Shown here piece by piece: positions 1-11,603 of a stretch of DNA of 64,000 bases. The DNA comes from Patiria pectinifera (Eukaryota; Echinodermata; Asteroidea; Valvatida; Asterinidae). A program made the translations under genes and the position numbers. The notes below the pieces were generated by a model. That model did not search any database. It was not told where the DNA came from and saw only the letters and a program-made list of their open reading frames with translations. The stretch is from the NCBI GenBank assembly GCA_029964075.1, contig CM057141.1, forward strand, positions 3,596,001 to 3,660,000. The letters are read 5' to 3'. Position 1 is the stretch's first letter, and the number at the start of each line of letters is the position of its first letter.

Positions 1-2118
1 ATAAGACAAAACACAAATTACACAGTGACAGCACATTAAAGGGCCACGAAATGAAATTTTCTCAGGAACATCATGACATGTATTTTGTTCACCTTCGCTC
101 CCCTTAAATGCATGAAAACTATTTGACAACCTTCAATTGTTGGTTAATTTTATTTACTTAAAAGTGCAATTCTTTCACCAGTTTGCACAGGGGTTATTTT
201 CGGCCGAATATCTCGATTTTCCAAAAAGGCAAGATATAGCAGGCAACTTTTGATATACAGCCAAATTAATGCCACAACTACTGATTCGCAAGAGTCATTT
301 CAACAGTATTTCTACGATATTTCTTACCGCAACCTCATATTTTTCAACACTCCAGGGTGTGCCCACAGAGCATTATTTGTACCAGGCCGTGCACAGTGGC
401 CAAGTTCAAGTTCATTACCCAGTCCGCCTCTTGGATGTTGTGTCCCATGTACAAAAGAAATGGAATAAGCATGTTTAGACGTCATCCAGAGGCGAGTCAA
501 GGCACACTTGACATTTAAAACCGTCAGCTGTGCCAATGGGCTTTGCCAAGATGGCACAATAAGGGAGTCCCCCCCCCCTAAACCTTGCCCCCCCCAACCC
601 CCCAAAAAAGGAGAAACATAGCTATAACATTGAGGTTTGTGCCTGAAATGACATCACACTCTTGCTCATGAACATGGAAATTTTCAAAAGCATAGAAACC
701 AAAAAAACACCAAAATACCCTACAAAAGTGCCTTTTTTTCAATTTTGCATGGCCAATAAATAACAATAATAATAGTGATAATAAGTATAATATTGGGGTT
801 CATGTTTTCTACAACAACGCCACGTATGTAACTGTCGTTTTAATTGCGGGTTAGCACGTTGGCACTATCTATAGGGTATTTCCCAGTGTCAGAAACATTG
901 GGCAATATATAGGGATATTTCCCAGGGTGTAAAATCTTTCACATCGTGTGATGCATGATAGGGGGATTTCCAAGTGTGAGAAATCTTTCTAACTTAAACT
1001 GCATTCTGTATAAATGTATACACAGTAGTGGGCAATTAAAGAGGCACTAAGTCCTGAAATCCTGGAAAATGTCATCTGTCGATTGTTTATCCTATTTCAA
1101 ACATCTGTTTGAATTTCGAAACCAACCTAATGCGTTACCGCTCCTGTGAAAGGAAAAAACACACCTGGTTGTTTACATCAGACACGACGGAGTACGCATA
1201 CATTTTTCCTGTCGTTTCTATTCAATGTACAACACATTGTGTGTGTCAATTACATAATGCATATGTGGTTTCTTACATGGCCACAATAAGTCCAATGCCT
1301 CATATGTCCGACACCTCATAGCTCCGACGCCTCGTAGCTCCGACGCCTCATTGATCCGACAATCAAATTTACTTTTATTTTTGTCCATAATTCTGACGCC
1401 TCATAAATCCGACGCCTCATAAGTCTGACGCCTCATAATTAAGTCCGACGCCTCGTAAGTCCGAGTCCTCGTAAGTCCGACGCCTCTTGAGTCCAACATC
1501 CAATATTAATTAATACAAACATTGCGTAAAATGTCAGAATGTTATAGTGCCTCTAATTGCTAGAGTTAGCGATAACACATTGACATTGAGGTATCACCAT
1601 ATACTTGAGGCGTCGGACTTATGAGGCGTCGGGACCTATGAGGCGGAAAAATAATATACTCATACCAGAGGTTATGATGTTGGGAACCGTTTTGTGAAGA
1701 CAGGCAAGACAACTTGTGTTTTTTTAAACTTCAACAGGTTTGGTTTTGAAAGTTCCTCTTTGGATTTTTGAGTACTGTTCCAACTGGAAAGGAACAAAAT
1801 GCATGAAAAACGAAAAAGGTCCTACATGCCTTTAAATCAATCACAAATAGCACAGCATGGAAAGGTACATGAAAAGCATGGCAGAGCAAATTGCAGAATT
1901 AAATAGGCCTATACATTTATATGCACAACTTCACTATAATGAACATATGGGGTCCAAAATATAGACATTTTCAGCAGCCATTTTGTGGTACAAAAATTTC
2001 TCTTTGTTTGTTTGCAAAATTCTACTGTATTATACACAATGGGACAGAGTCCTCCACAGGCAATCAAAACAAGAACATACAAGTTATCGTACCAGATTCA
2101 GAAACAAAATTAACAAAC
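1..2118 (-). other. Intron 3 of the left SAMHD1-like gene (partial)
   Basis: No coding exon was found here. Bases 1-40 align with 25271-25312, the intron sequence directly adjoining the exon 4 acceptor of the complete SAMHD1 gene, sharing CACAGTGAC and CACATTAAA in the same order. The window therefore opens almost exactly at the 3' end of intron 3 of the left paralogue, and exon 4 should lie a few bases outside. The stretch also contains the minisatellite at 1297-1650. Confidence 0.6.
1297..1650. repeat. 16-17 bp minisatellite TCCGACGCCTCATAAG with an inverted part
   Basis: About a dozen degenerate copies of TCCGACGCCTCATAAG run forward from 1297 to 1495, and inverted copies (GAGGCGTCGGACTTATGAG type) occur at 1610-1650. 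The same unit, again in both orientations, recurs at 41793-42090 and 59135-59400. The forward and inverted parts could fold on each other, so this may be the arm sequence of a small foldback-type element; that is inference. Confidence 0.75.
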
Positions 2119-3875
2119 CTTGAGGGAATCTACAGGGACTTTGGTCCTGGCAACGTCACACAAATTCTTCAGATTGCGGACTTCTTCAAGCATCTTTAAT
2201 AAGGGTGATGTCTTCGAAGTGCTGTGAGTATAATGGAAAGTATCGTGCAAAAAAAAACCAGATTAAATATTAATCCACAATGTACAGAAACCACATAAGA
2301 TTTGAAGGTAATTTGCACCATGAAAAGAAGAAACTTGAGCTAAAATTCCTCACGGATTCACGAAAGGGGCATTCAACAACCATACGTGTTTCATCATCTC
2401 CTCGATACTACATTTTTTTGAAGATCTGAATCGCAAAATGCTTTTCGAATATTTGGTTGATATGATCAAACATGTGGATATTGGGTATTATCAGGACATC
2501 TGTAATGATGAAGTAAGCAAACATGACAAATAAAGGAGTGACTGAGCTTGCACACAATAATATGTGACACGAAAGTTCTTTTATGTATTTGTGTGGTTCT
2601 GAAATTTGTGGAAATTAATTGTTTCGAATAGTATGCTCTTCTCGTCATCAGAAAACTCTCAAAGGGATTCCAATTCACAATTTCACATGGTGCAATGACA
2701 AACTCCATTTTGATAATATTATGGAAATCTATCAACCCTAACTCTTTAGGCCTTTTTGCTAGGATGTAGCCTCAATCCTGCAAATTCCTCCATAATATGT
2801 TCCGTGAAGGGGTGACCACTGCCTGAATCCTGTGGCAGTGACTGTCGAATATGTTGGGGCTTGGCCAGTGTCATCCTGGAGCAGTACGGAGGATTTCAAG
2901 CATAATCCATGTCTCTATTTAGAGACATGGCTGAGCAAAAACAACACAAGGTCCGTCCCAAGACCTAGACAAAGTGCATCCTACAAAATCATTAACAAAC
3001 TTTTGCCATGTAACCTCAATCCTCCAAATTCCTCCACTTTGGCAAAGAAGATTTTGAAGGATCCAGGGCAGTTATAGGGTTAAATGTCTTAAAATTAATG
3101 AATGTATCTTCAAAACGATATACTTTTTCTCACCTCACACCCATCTTGCGGAGAAATTCTTCTGTCAGCTTGTCCAGAACTTTGCCAGATATTTCTTGTT
3201 CTATTCAGAAAGCAAAAGGAAAGTTTTTATTTCTCAGTTTATACCCTTCATCAGCCCAAAATCCGTTGTTTTTCCTTGCCATAAATGCATGGATGCATGG
3301 CATACAATTACTCTTCATACAATTTTATTTTAGCACAGCGTGCAAAGGGCAGAGAATATGGTAGAAAACAATGGCACTTTTTTTTTGGGGGGGGGGGTAG
3401 TTTTCTTTTCCAATTTGTTTTCTTTAGCAATATTAAGACTGATCGAGCAATCTATGACAGACCTCGACCAGACAGTCGATAGAGTCGACATCGTGAAGGT
3501 AACATGAATAGTTCATGGTGAAAATACTGTACTGTACATATGTGTTTCGACTCTTGCTGCTGAGCAAATACATACATGCAGCAACAACAATTTAACCAGT
3601 TGTCATGGTAGTGGTTCATGACAGCTGATAAAGTTTTTTTTTACCATTGTATATAAACATACAAGTAAAGGTTTCCGGTAAATTAAAAACCATTATTCAT
3701 TGCATACATGTTTCTCCATACCTTTAAACAACGGTGCTTCATTAGCAAATCCTTTAGCAGTTAGATAATTGCAGATGACGTCCGGTGTCCAGTTCTCCAA
3801 GTCAGCAAAATCAAAGTGGTTGTTTGCCGAACTCCCTTCGACTTTCCTACGTTTAACTTTAAGCTGGGTGGACAT
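2119..3875 (-). CDS. SAMHD1-like paralogue, exons 1-3 (gene continues left of window)
   Basis: The three exons are 3875-3722, 3200-3134 and 2221-2119. They join in frame (phases 1, 2, 0; 108 codons) with GT/AG borders. The start is the ATG at 3875, which aligns with the start of the complete SAMHD1 gene at 27420. Residues 8-11 (KRRK) look like a nuclear localisation signal. A SAM domain follows, with HFDFADLENWTPDVICNYL then EISGKVLDKLTEEFL, and exon 3 ends at the linker VDSLK that precedes the HD domain. Introns 1 and 2 also align with those of the right gene, so this is a genomic tandem duplicate, not a retrocopy. The family hydrolyses dNTPs and restricts retroviruses and aids fork repair in vertebrates. 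Whether this copy still encodes an HD domain cannot be seen. No break is seen in the visible part. Confidence 0.85.
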
Positions 3876-4110
3876 TTCTGCATCTGCATCCGTTTGGTTT
3901 TGCACAATCGTCAGGTATGGCTACACTGTGCAGTTGGTTCAGTGCAAGGAGGTGCAAAACTAATTTTTGGTACATTTATGTAGATCAGGCAATTTGGAGT
4001 GGGCAAAAATTATTTAAAGGAATTACATGGGATAAATCTAGTATTTTCGAAGCTATACATCAGTACATGTAATTTCAAGCAACATTTCAAAGCAGGAAGT
4101 GTCAGCCAGT
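3876..4110 (-). promoter_or_regulatory. 5' flank of left SAMHD1-like gene, conserved with the right copy
   Basis: Islands of similarity with the flank of the other SAMHD1 gene occur here: TTTGGAGTGGG just upstream of the start, and an AACATTTCAAAGCAGGAA block followed by TGTCAGCC at 4080-4107 (matching 27520-27547). The islands lie in more diverged sequence, so they may be 5' UTR or promoter elements kept by selection, or simply surviving duplicate sequence. No TATA box was evident. Confidence 0.4.
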
Positions 4111-4699
4111 CATGAAGTGTCTGACAAAAAAATATGTGCTGTGGCATGCAACAAAGGATTGATAATCAATGCAAATTAGCCAACGCGTAGGTAAATGTCT
4201 GTCATCTGATTGGTGGATCATAATCACCAGCTCACATATCATTGATCGTCATGCCAACAGCCCAGCTAATAGATATTCCATTGCGCCGTTACCAGGACGT
4301 TCAGTTCCAAGGTCAAGATTAATGTTTACGTATACAAATAAGCGATGCTTCAGATGGAATGTATGGAAAGCCAAAGCGGAATGAATCCCAAACTCCTTTT
4401 TTTTTAACACCAAAAAATCATGCTGCACTATTGTTCGTACAATACCAGAAATGTTGTGCAAGACCCACAATTTTCATGCAAGACCAAAGGATCATGCAAA
4501 ACCAAGTCAAAAATTCATCAGGAATTCACATGTGAATTCCTGATGAAATCAGCTGGAGTTACCAGTACTCAAGCTACATGTAGTTCTCATTTATTTCTCA
4601 AGAGAATCTTGAAAAATATTTTTTTTAGCCTACTTTTACTATAGGCCTAAAAATTTTTGACATATTTTTACCTAATGGAGGCAACTGAAATTTCGTTTA

Positions 4700-5320
4700 C
4701 ATATATTCTTCGTGTACAGTACGTTAGTCGAGTACGTTTTGTCCGAGTACTGGGTACTGCTGAGTACTTAGGTTACCGAGTATAAGTACGAGTACTTGTA
4801 CTTTCGAGAACAGATACAGGTCTTGTAATTCTGAGTACAAGTACAAGTACTTTAATTTCCGAATACGGCCATAAGGCGAATGGTTCATTGTGCATAACTG
4901 CGGTGGCGTAGCCAGGAATTTTCAGTGGGGGCGCTGGGGGCTGGAACATTTCATGGGGGGGGGCGTCATGTAGATCAATGATATTTTTTTAGAAACTCAA
5001 AATCTCAGTGGGGGGGGGGGCGATTGGGGGGGCGACAAAGTTTCATGGGGGGCTGTCGCCCCCTCACGCCCCCCTGGCTACGCCACTGCATAACTAGCAG
5101 GGCCAGTCAGACCGATATACAGACCCACACACTCAAGCCGTTCAACGTGTTTGTCCGGACATGCGCAGAGGAAATCCAGGAAACTCTGATTTCCCTGCAA
5201 GCCAATCAACCATTTCAAACCGAAAGTATCGATAAAATAAGGCCGTGGTCAGTCAAGCTAGACCATTGGGTTTTTTTCGAGTACTGCTATTCAAGTACGA
5301 GTACTTTAATGATCGATTAT
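4700..5320. repeat. GAGTAC-rich degenerate simple repeat, left part
   Basis: Repeated GAGTAC and GTACGAGTAC words occur at 4717-4860 and 5276-5305, interrupted by a hAT-type MITE at 4900-5087. The same word field resumes at 7838-7970, beyond the foldback element. The field was probably continuous before those insertions, or is itself the outer arm of a larger element. Confidence 0.6.
4900..5087. mobile_element. hAT-type MITE with 8-bp target duplication
   Basis: A 188-bp element with terminal inverted repeats (GTGGCGTAGCCAGG at the left, CCTGGCTACGCCAC at the right) is flanked on both sides by the direct repeat GCATAACT (4892-4899 and 5088-5095). An 8-bp target duplication fits the hAT superfamily. 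The interior is G-rich and non-coding. Confidence 0.8.
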
Positions 5321-5333
5321 AAATTTTAAACAT

Positions 5334-7811
5334 TAGTCGGGGGTCTTAGGGATATTTTGGTTCACATTCTTCCAAAAGCACCAAATTTGGCACAGATGTC
5401 AGCCATACCATACTATTTCAATTTTTGACGGGCGCCAAGACGGGCGCCCCGCGGGGCCGCCATATTGGCAAAATCCAATATGGCCGCCAATCGGGTCAGA
5501 GGTCAATTTACCTAAATGAGCTAGAATCATAAATAATACCACTTTTCAGGTATTTTCGGGGTCGAGCAATCTGAATCTGATGTTATTTTAACGATTTGAG
5601 GGAAAACAGATGCCCCAAGGGACCGCCATATTGGCAAAATCCAAAATGGCCGCCACATATATCACAGTTAAGAAAATAACGAGCTAAAATCTTAAATATT
5701 ACCACCTTTTCTGGGTTTTCGGGGTCACAGAATCTAAATATGATGTTATTTTAATGATTCGAGGCAAGGCAGATGCTCTAGGAGCCGCCATTTTTGGAAA
5801 AAAATGGCCGCCACCGAGGTTGGAGGTACTCGCAGTTAAAACAATACAACAGGGTTTTTTTTGGGGGGGGGTCCAAATGTCTGATTCTGATGTTATTTTA
5901 ATTATTTGATGTCAAGTTTACCACTCGAGATCATTCCGGTCAAACCTGGTGTTTCTGATGCGTCATTCCATAAAAAACCTTTTCCCATTAGCTGCACATG
6001 TCGGAGAGTTTGACATTTGTACGCATTCCACAGAAACAATCTTAGTTTGGAGCGAGAAAATTGTCCTAAGTTATTGTAAGGATGTATAGGCGCGTGTGGT
6101 GTGTGCCCGCCATGCTGAGGATGGGTGGAGCTATCAACCAACGGTCGTTTCATTGTCTTCACCACCCAAGATGTTGATCACAGATAACCAAGGCTCAGGG
6201 CAACCTCTCACTTGGTGAGTTCCAGTGATATGCCCAAACCGTACATATCCATTTCTCGCATGAGAACCCTGCAGTGAGGCAGGCTCATCAAGCTTGACTT
6301 CTTCAACACATCATAACAAGTTTGCAGATGGTGACATCCTCACCTGGTTGGGATACAATTAACTCAGTGCTAGCAAACGAGTCAGCAAAGCCCTATGCCA
6401 AAATCGGGATCTACGCCCTATACCTAGACAAGGCTGCATCCACATCTTATGGGTGCACCGGAGTAACTTGATATGCAACCCACTGAGCCAGTGAAGGATT
6501 GAGAGTCGAGTCACTGCGATCACTCTCGAGATCATTTCAAGCTTATTTTGGAGATCCTTGGCCTATTGGAGATCTGGGTGGGCTTCAGAAGTGGTGAAAA
6601 GTACAGTAACATACTAGTCCACAGCATCTACTCCGATCTCGGTCTGACAAAGTCCTTGGCACCACCCTTCTTCCAAAGCCTAACATGGTGCGACACAACT
6701 TGCTTCGCCATTTCATGCAAAGCACAAGGGGTGTGGTGCAACTGTAGGTATCAAAAGGACCAGACATCGCTTCTTCACTACTGGAAGCAGCTTGTCGGAA
6801 GCATCCCAGCTACCTGCCGTGCTGTTTGAACATGTAAAGCAACCGCTACTACATGCCACCTCGGTCCAGCAGGAAATTCCTGACTTCATCGTGTGGGACT
6901 GGCACAAAGATGGTACCAGTACATGGCAATCACTATGGACCAACTCTCAATGATGCTTCAGTGACATGTGCCATTCTCGTGCGCTGCGGCTGCCTCATGC
7001 AAAGGAAGGTTGAAATGCAATCACACTAGGTTTCTATATGCAAGGTCCTCTACAAATGAACAGCTCCATTTTTGGCGCACACAGCGGCATATAGCATTTT
7101 GTCACTGCAGACATCATCTCTAAATATTTAAATGAAAATAGTTCAAACAATAATCTGTATTGATAAGTCCAATCCTTAATGACCTTTAGGGCAAAATGTG
7201 ACATACAATCTTTAATAAAACAATAGATTCAGATTCTCCGACCCTGAAAATCCATGTAAAATGGTATTATTAATAATTCTAGCTCGTTTAGTTTGTAACT
7301 GTGACTGACCTCTAACTTGGCTGGCGGCCATTTTGGATTTTTCTAATATGGCCCCTGGGGCATCCGTCTGGCATCAAATCATTAAAATAACCTCCGATTC
7401 TGATTCGTTGATACCGAAAACCCCTCCAAAGTTGTATTACTTATGATTCTAGCTAGTTAAGTTTTTTAACTGCGGTATGTGGCGGCCATTTTGGATTTTG
7501 CCAATATGGCAGTCCCTTGGGGCATCTGTCTTGCCTCAAATTGTTAAAATAACATCAGTTTCAGATTGCTCGACCCCGAAAATACCTGAAAAGTGGTATT
7601 ATTTATGATTCTAGCTCGTTTAGTTCGATTGACCTCTGACCCGGTTGGCGGCCATATTGGATTTTGCCAATATGGCGGCCCCGTGGGGCGCCCGTCTTGG
7701 CGCCCGTCAAAAATCGAAATAGTATGGTATGACTGACATCTGTGCCAAATTTGGTGCTTTTGGAAGAAACTGAACCAAACGGCCCCTATAATGCCCTAAC
7801 ATCCCTGACTA
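5334..7811. mobile_element. Foldback-type element with long, internally repetitive inverted arms
   Basis: The left arm (5334-5900) and right arm (about 7160-7811) are inverted copies. Matching landmarks are TTCCAAAAGCACCAAATTTG, GGCGCCCGTC, and alternating GGCGGCCATATTGG / GGGGTCGAGCAATCTGA blocks. Each arm holds about three degenerate units of roughly 110-150 bp, each containing a GGCCGCC...ATTTTGGATTTTG block and a TGATGTTATTTTAA block. The 1.2 kb interior has only short open frames that resemble no transposase I recognise. Long inverted arms built from tandem units are the hallmark of foldback/TU-type transposons, known from sea urchin. No clear target duplication was found. Confidence 0.75.
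5902..7020. other. Interior of the foldback element, possibly degenerate coding sequence
   Basis: The base composition is more balanced than in the arms, and open stretches exist on both strands (5902-6165 minus, 6548-6829 plus), but none shows a recognisable domain. On the plus strand, 6660-6990 reads with several cysteine-rich runs in different frames. This could be a decayed captured gene; it is unassigned. Confidence 0.25.
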
Positions 7812-7827
7812 CATGTCGAGTGCAATC

Positions 7828-7975
7828 ACTTTGCCGCCCGAGTACGAGTACCGTCATTTCGAGGAGTACTTCGACATTCCAGTACGAGTATGAATACGAG
7901 TACGAGTACAATAAAAAAAAAAAGTATTAGAGTAGTACTCGAGTACGAGTACCGAGTACAAGTATACAACACTGC
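7828..7975. repeat. GAGTAC-rich degenerate simple repeat, right part
   Basis: Dense GTACGAGTAC and GAGTACGAGTAC words occur, including a near-perfect run at 7886-7912. They continue the field seen at 4700-5320, on the other side of the foldback insertion. Confidence 0.65.
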
Positions 7976-9691
7976 CTGTGTCCAGAATTAATGATTGGTT
8001 TAGAAAAGGTAAATATTATGTCCGCCGCGGGCGACGTGTTTACTGAAAAATAAACTGCAGATCCAAAACATTTTCAGTTCTAACTCCCCGTGCGAAAACT
8101 TACGCGCATGTGCCGTGTACGCGGCCGCGTTCAAACTGGATTATAAATAAGTACAGTATTTTAACGTACAAATCGTACTCATTAATGCCTGCTTTACACA
8201 GACACTTCTGCCATTAACCAGTCAAACCACTGTAACTATACAATCTCTAAGAAATAACAACTCTATGGGGAAATTGGTCACCAGTGTAAGTAATGCTTCC
8301 AGTTCTACATTCATCGGGAATGTGCCCCTATATTCAAGTGACAGTTGGTAAATACAACCAATGCTAGGGGGAAAAATGTGTACATGTATTTAAGAAAAGA
8401 ACAAACAAACCCGACTGAATAAAATGTTTCTAAAAATTTAACAGAGGCAGAGCAATGTTTGTCACAATATAGATCTGGAAAGCATGGAAATATTGATGGT
8501 AAATGTGGAGCAGTGCTCACCAGAGAGTAGTAGTGAGGCAGTGTGCGCAAGATCTGGAAAGCGGTACATAAAAAAAGAATCTTTAAAAATATAAGGGACA
8601 CCATTTGGGTTTCCTTACTATGCATGGAGCTGAGGAAATGTTTTAATTTATGGCCAAATGAGAAAGGTTCTACTAAAAACAAAACCAACCAAACATTCTG
8701 AAGAAAAACACCAACTACACTTTCTGAACAAAATCAATATTATATTGCCGAACATGTAAAGATGTTTTTATTTAGAATATGCAGATGAGTTCATTTTGTT
8801 CTCTATTGAAGCAGGTTAGTTTAAAAAGTGTTGCTCAACAAAAGGGTTGGATTCCAAATACAAAGTTTATTTGCATCACCTAAAATTACCTCTAAATGTA
8901 CCTGTTAGTTTTAAATCAGCAATTTTTACTTCCAGCAGGGATCAGCTCAATTCAGTATAATTAATCAAAAGGTTAAATAGGTTTTTTTGAATTTTTAAAA
9001 CTGAGAAAAAGTGCTGCTTTCAGAGAACAATTGTTACACAAAATTTTAAAAAGACAAAGAAAGAATTAAAACAAAAATTGAAATTCAATTTGTTTGCCTA
9101 ATTTTCGTAAAACTTTGGACATTTTTAAAAAATTTGTTCAAAAGGCCAATCTCAGTTTTTCTCTGAATATTTTTGTTTTGTGATAATTTGGGGAATAAAC
9201 ATGATAAAGCATTAATTTCAGACAAATGTTATGAAAATGAATTGTACGTATACCGGAAAGGGAGAATTCGAAGATGAAAAGTCCAATTTCCTTGGGACTA
9301 AACTTTGGAATATGCAAAAACTTCCCTGAAAAAAACATATTCTTCACCCTCTCCTGGAACATTTAGGAGTTCATTTGAATGTCTCAGCCAACCAAACTTA
9401 GGTGGTGACCCCAGAGAAACAAAAATACCTAAGTTCAAACAATGCTGAGACACCTGTACTTTCTCTGCAATCATAAAATAGTAAAACAGCGGTATCTAAT
9501 CCAACATCTTACAAAGGTATAAAAATATGCTTCATAAATATTAGTACATAATAATGTTTTCATCACAGTGCATAATGCCCATGTACATGTACGTACAAAT
9601 TTCTTGTGAATTAAAAAAAAAACAGCTGCTTTTTTTGGTAACATAAACACACCTATTTTGTTAATTTATCATTCTCTACGTCATCGTTATA
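7976..9691. other. Intergenic stretch without recognised features
   Basis: AT-rich sequence with many homopolymer runs. The open frames at 8311-8688 and 9138-9362 (minus) are hydrophobic low-complexity translations with no supporting splice sites or domains. I see no gene or clear repeat here. Confidence 0.4.
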
Positions 9692-9853
9692 CAAATATTG
9701 AGTGGCTCAGCGTGGAATGGGAGGAATATTATCGCAAGGTAAAATCTGGACTTTTCCATTTCACGAGGCAAAGCCGAGTGAACTGGAAAAGTCCAGATTT
9801 TACCGAGCGATAATATTCCTCCCATTTCACAATTGAAAGCCACTCAATATTTG
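9692..9853. repeat. 162-bp imperfect palindrome (MITE-like)
   Basis: CAAATATTGAGTGGCT at the left is mirrored by AGCCACTCAATATTTG at the right. Inner arms match over CCTCCCATT / AATGGGAGG, GATAATATTCC and AAAATCTGGACTTTTCCA. It could fold into one long hairpin. A related hairpin family occurs at 25343-25487 and 35236-35370, sharing GCAAAGCCGAG and CTCC..GGAT motifs. Confidence 0.7.
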
Positions 9854-9857
9854 TTCT

Positions 9858-10208
9858 ATATAACTGACATATAGATCCTTGTCATTTGATATATTTGAAC
9901 TTTTTTCAATACAAAACTGGAGGAAAATGCATTTCTCTCTTCCAAACCAACCTTTCATGAAAATGTTTGAACCCAACGCTGTAGCGCTGGCTCTTTGGAA
10001 CAATACGCGCTACGCGCAACGCTGAACGCGCACACCAGCATGCATTTGCACACAAATACCGCGTCATGATCCTAACTGTTGAATTGTATTTCCCATTCCC
10101 CATGGGCGGATAGTACTTTTTGAGCCGCGGCATGAATGGAAGAACTAACGAATGCCACGTGATGTGAGTTCCACCAATCAAATGACAAGGATCTGTATGT
10201 CAGTTACA
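9858..10208. mobile_element. Inverted-repeat element, about 350 bp (MITE-like)
   Basis: The terminal arms are ACTGACATATAGATCCTTG with TCATTTGAT (9863-9890) and the inverse ATCAAATGACAAGGATC at 10177-10193, followed by TGTCAGT. The interior contains a CAACGCTGTAGCGCTGGCTC block that recurs at about 35505-35525 inside another inverted-repeat element, indicating a shared non-autonomous family. Confidence 0.65.
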
Positions 10209-11177
10209 TAATATACACTACGTAAGAATGTTGTTGATTTCATCGGGCAGGGAAGTCTAGAAATTTCATTGATTTCTTCATCTTAACTGTATGAAAATCA
10301 CAATGAAGACTGTTAAAGAACTACAATTAAAGTCTTTAAGCACCAACCACCAACCACCTAGTTCATAGAAACGTTTGTATCACCAAACGCTCAACCTTCA
10401 GACATTTGTCTCATTAAATTTGAGTAGTAATTCAGGGACCCAGCCTCGACTCCATGGGTGCGTGCACATTCCTTCACTAACCCCTGGCCGTCAGGAATAC
10501 GTAAACGATGCTGACTGGCTATTCAGAGCGCACTGTGCGCGTATTTTTAAGACGGCATGCCCTATGAGCTCCGTGCGCGAACAAAAGAGGGCGCGTTTTT
10601 GAGATCCTTGGACGTCGCGGACGGGGACACAGCGTGCACGTACTTTACTGTACTGGTTCGTGTTCGGAAAGTACGCACGACTTCCTGAGTGTGCAAAAGC
10701 TATAGCAACTGCGTCTTCGTGTGAGCGTCAGGCGTCGTTGGAGCGCGAATACATTCGAATTCAACTTGCAATGGTCTCCGAGACTAATCTCCGCCTCCAA
10801 TAACATTGGAGACATTCGAATTACGCAGTGGATTGATCGGGAACCAGTCTAAATCACCCCCAACTCTCCTTTTCTGGCCGTTGATGGGGTACTGGTGCAC
10901 GTCACGTCACATACAAATATTTTTGTTTTCAAAACGGTAAGATGCCTATCAATATGGATAATGGAAGCCTCGTTTTTCGCCCTAAAAAATGTGTATCTTG
11001 TGTTGTAAAAGGACCACAAAGGTACATAAATAACTTAACAACATGACATCAAAATCTCATGATTAAAAAAAATTGATTCTACAAAAACAAAAATTAAGCA
11101 CTGCGTCACGCATTAGATACATCGACTGGTGTCGCGCAAGGCATGATGGGAAGCGACAAGGCGCGGCAAGATTGTAT
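10209..11177. other. Intergenic stretch without recognised features
   Basis: Mixed composition with CpG-bearing patches around 10510-10760. No exon with splice signals, no RNA gene and no clear repeat was recognised. Confidence 0.35.
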
Positions 11178-11370
11178 CCATGGAAACTACAATCCTGGCC
11201 AAATCTCGCTGGGCCCCCAACCCCCCAGCCCCCTGTCAATGTTGTCTCTCATTGTGCGGTGTGCATGTGCTCCATCAGCTGGAGAGAACAACATTGACCG
11301 GGGGAGCGGGTGACCGTGGAAGGCCATGGTTATTTCCAAGTGTCCCAACCATTATGGCCGGGATTGTAGG
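11178..11370. repeat. Imperfect inverted repeat, about 190 bp
   Basis: The left side carries CCATGGAAACTACAATCCTGG and then CCCCCTGTCAATGTTGT. The right side mirrors these as ACAACATTGACCGGGGG and CCGGGATTGTAG. The arms are interrupted by mismatches. It is likely a decayed palindromic MITE. Confidence 0.5.
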
Positions 11371-11603
11371 TTGACAGGGACCCTACTCAGAGAACATTTC
11401 TGAAGTGGCACAATGCTTACAATACATGTCTCATGAGTTCATACTTTGAAACCACGATGAACCCTAATGAAAACTTTGCCTGAAAAAACTCAGGCTTTTA
11501 GGCTTGGTGACCAGGTAAATAAAAAAGATTAAAAACACGGAAAACTTGAGAAATTCATCTGTGGGTGAATTTGGCATCAAGTGGAAGGCTAGCTAATAAA
11601 GGC

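Noticed and set aside
5340-5900. YY1-like GCCGCCATATTGG sites as a regulatory cluster
   Set aside because: They are parts of the repeated arm modules of the foldback element, present in mirror image at 7.2-7.8 kb.
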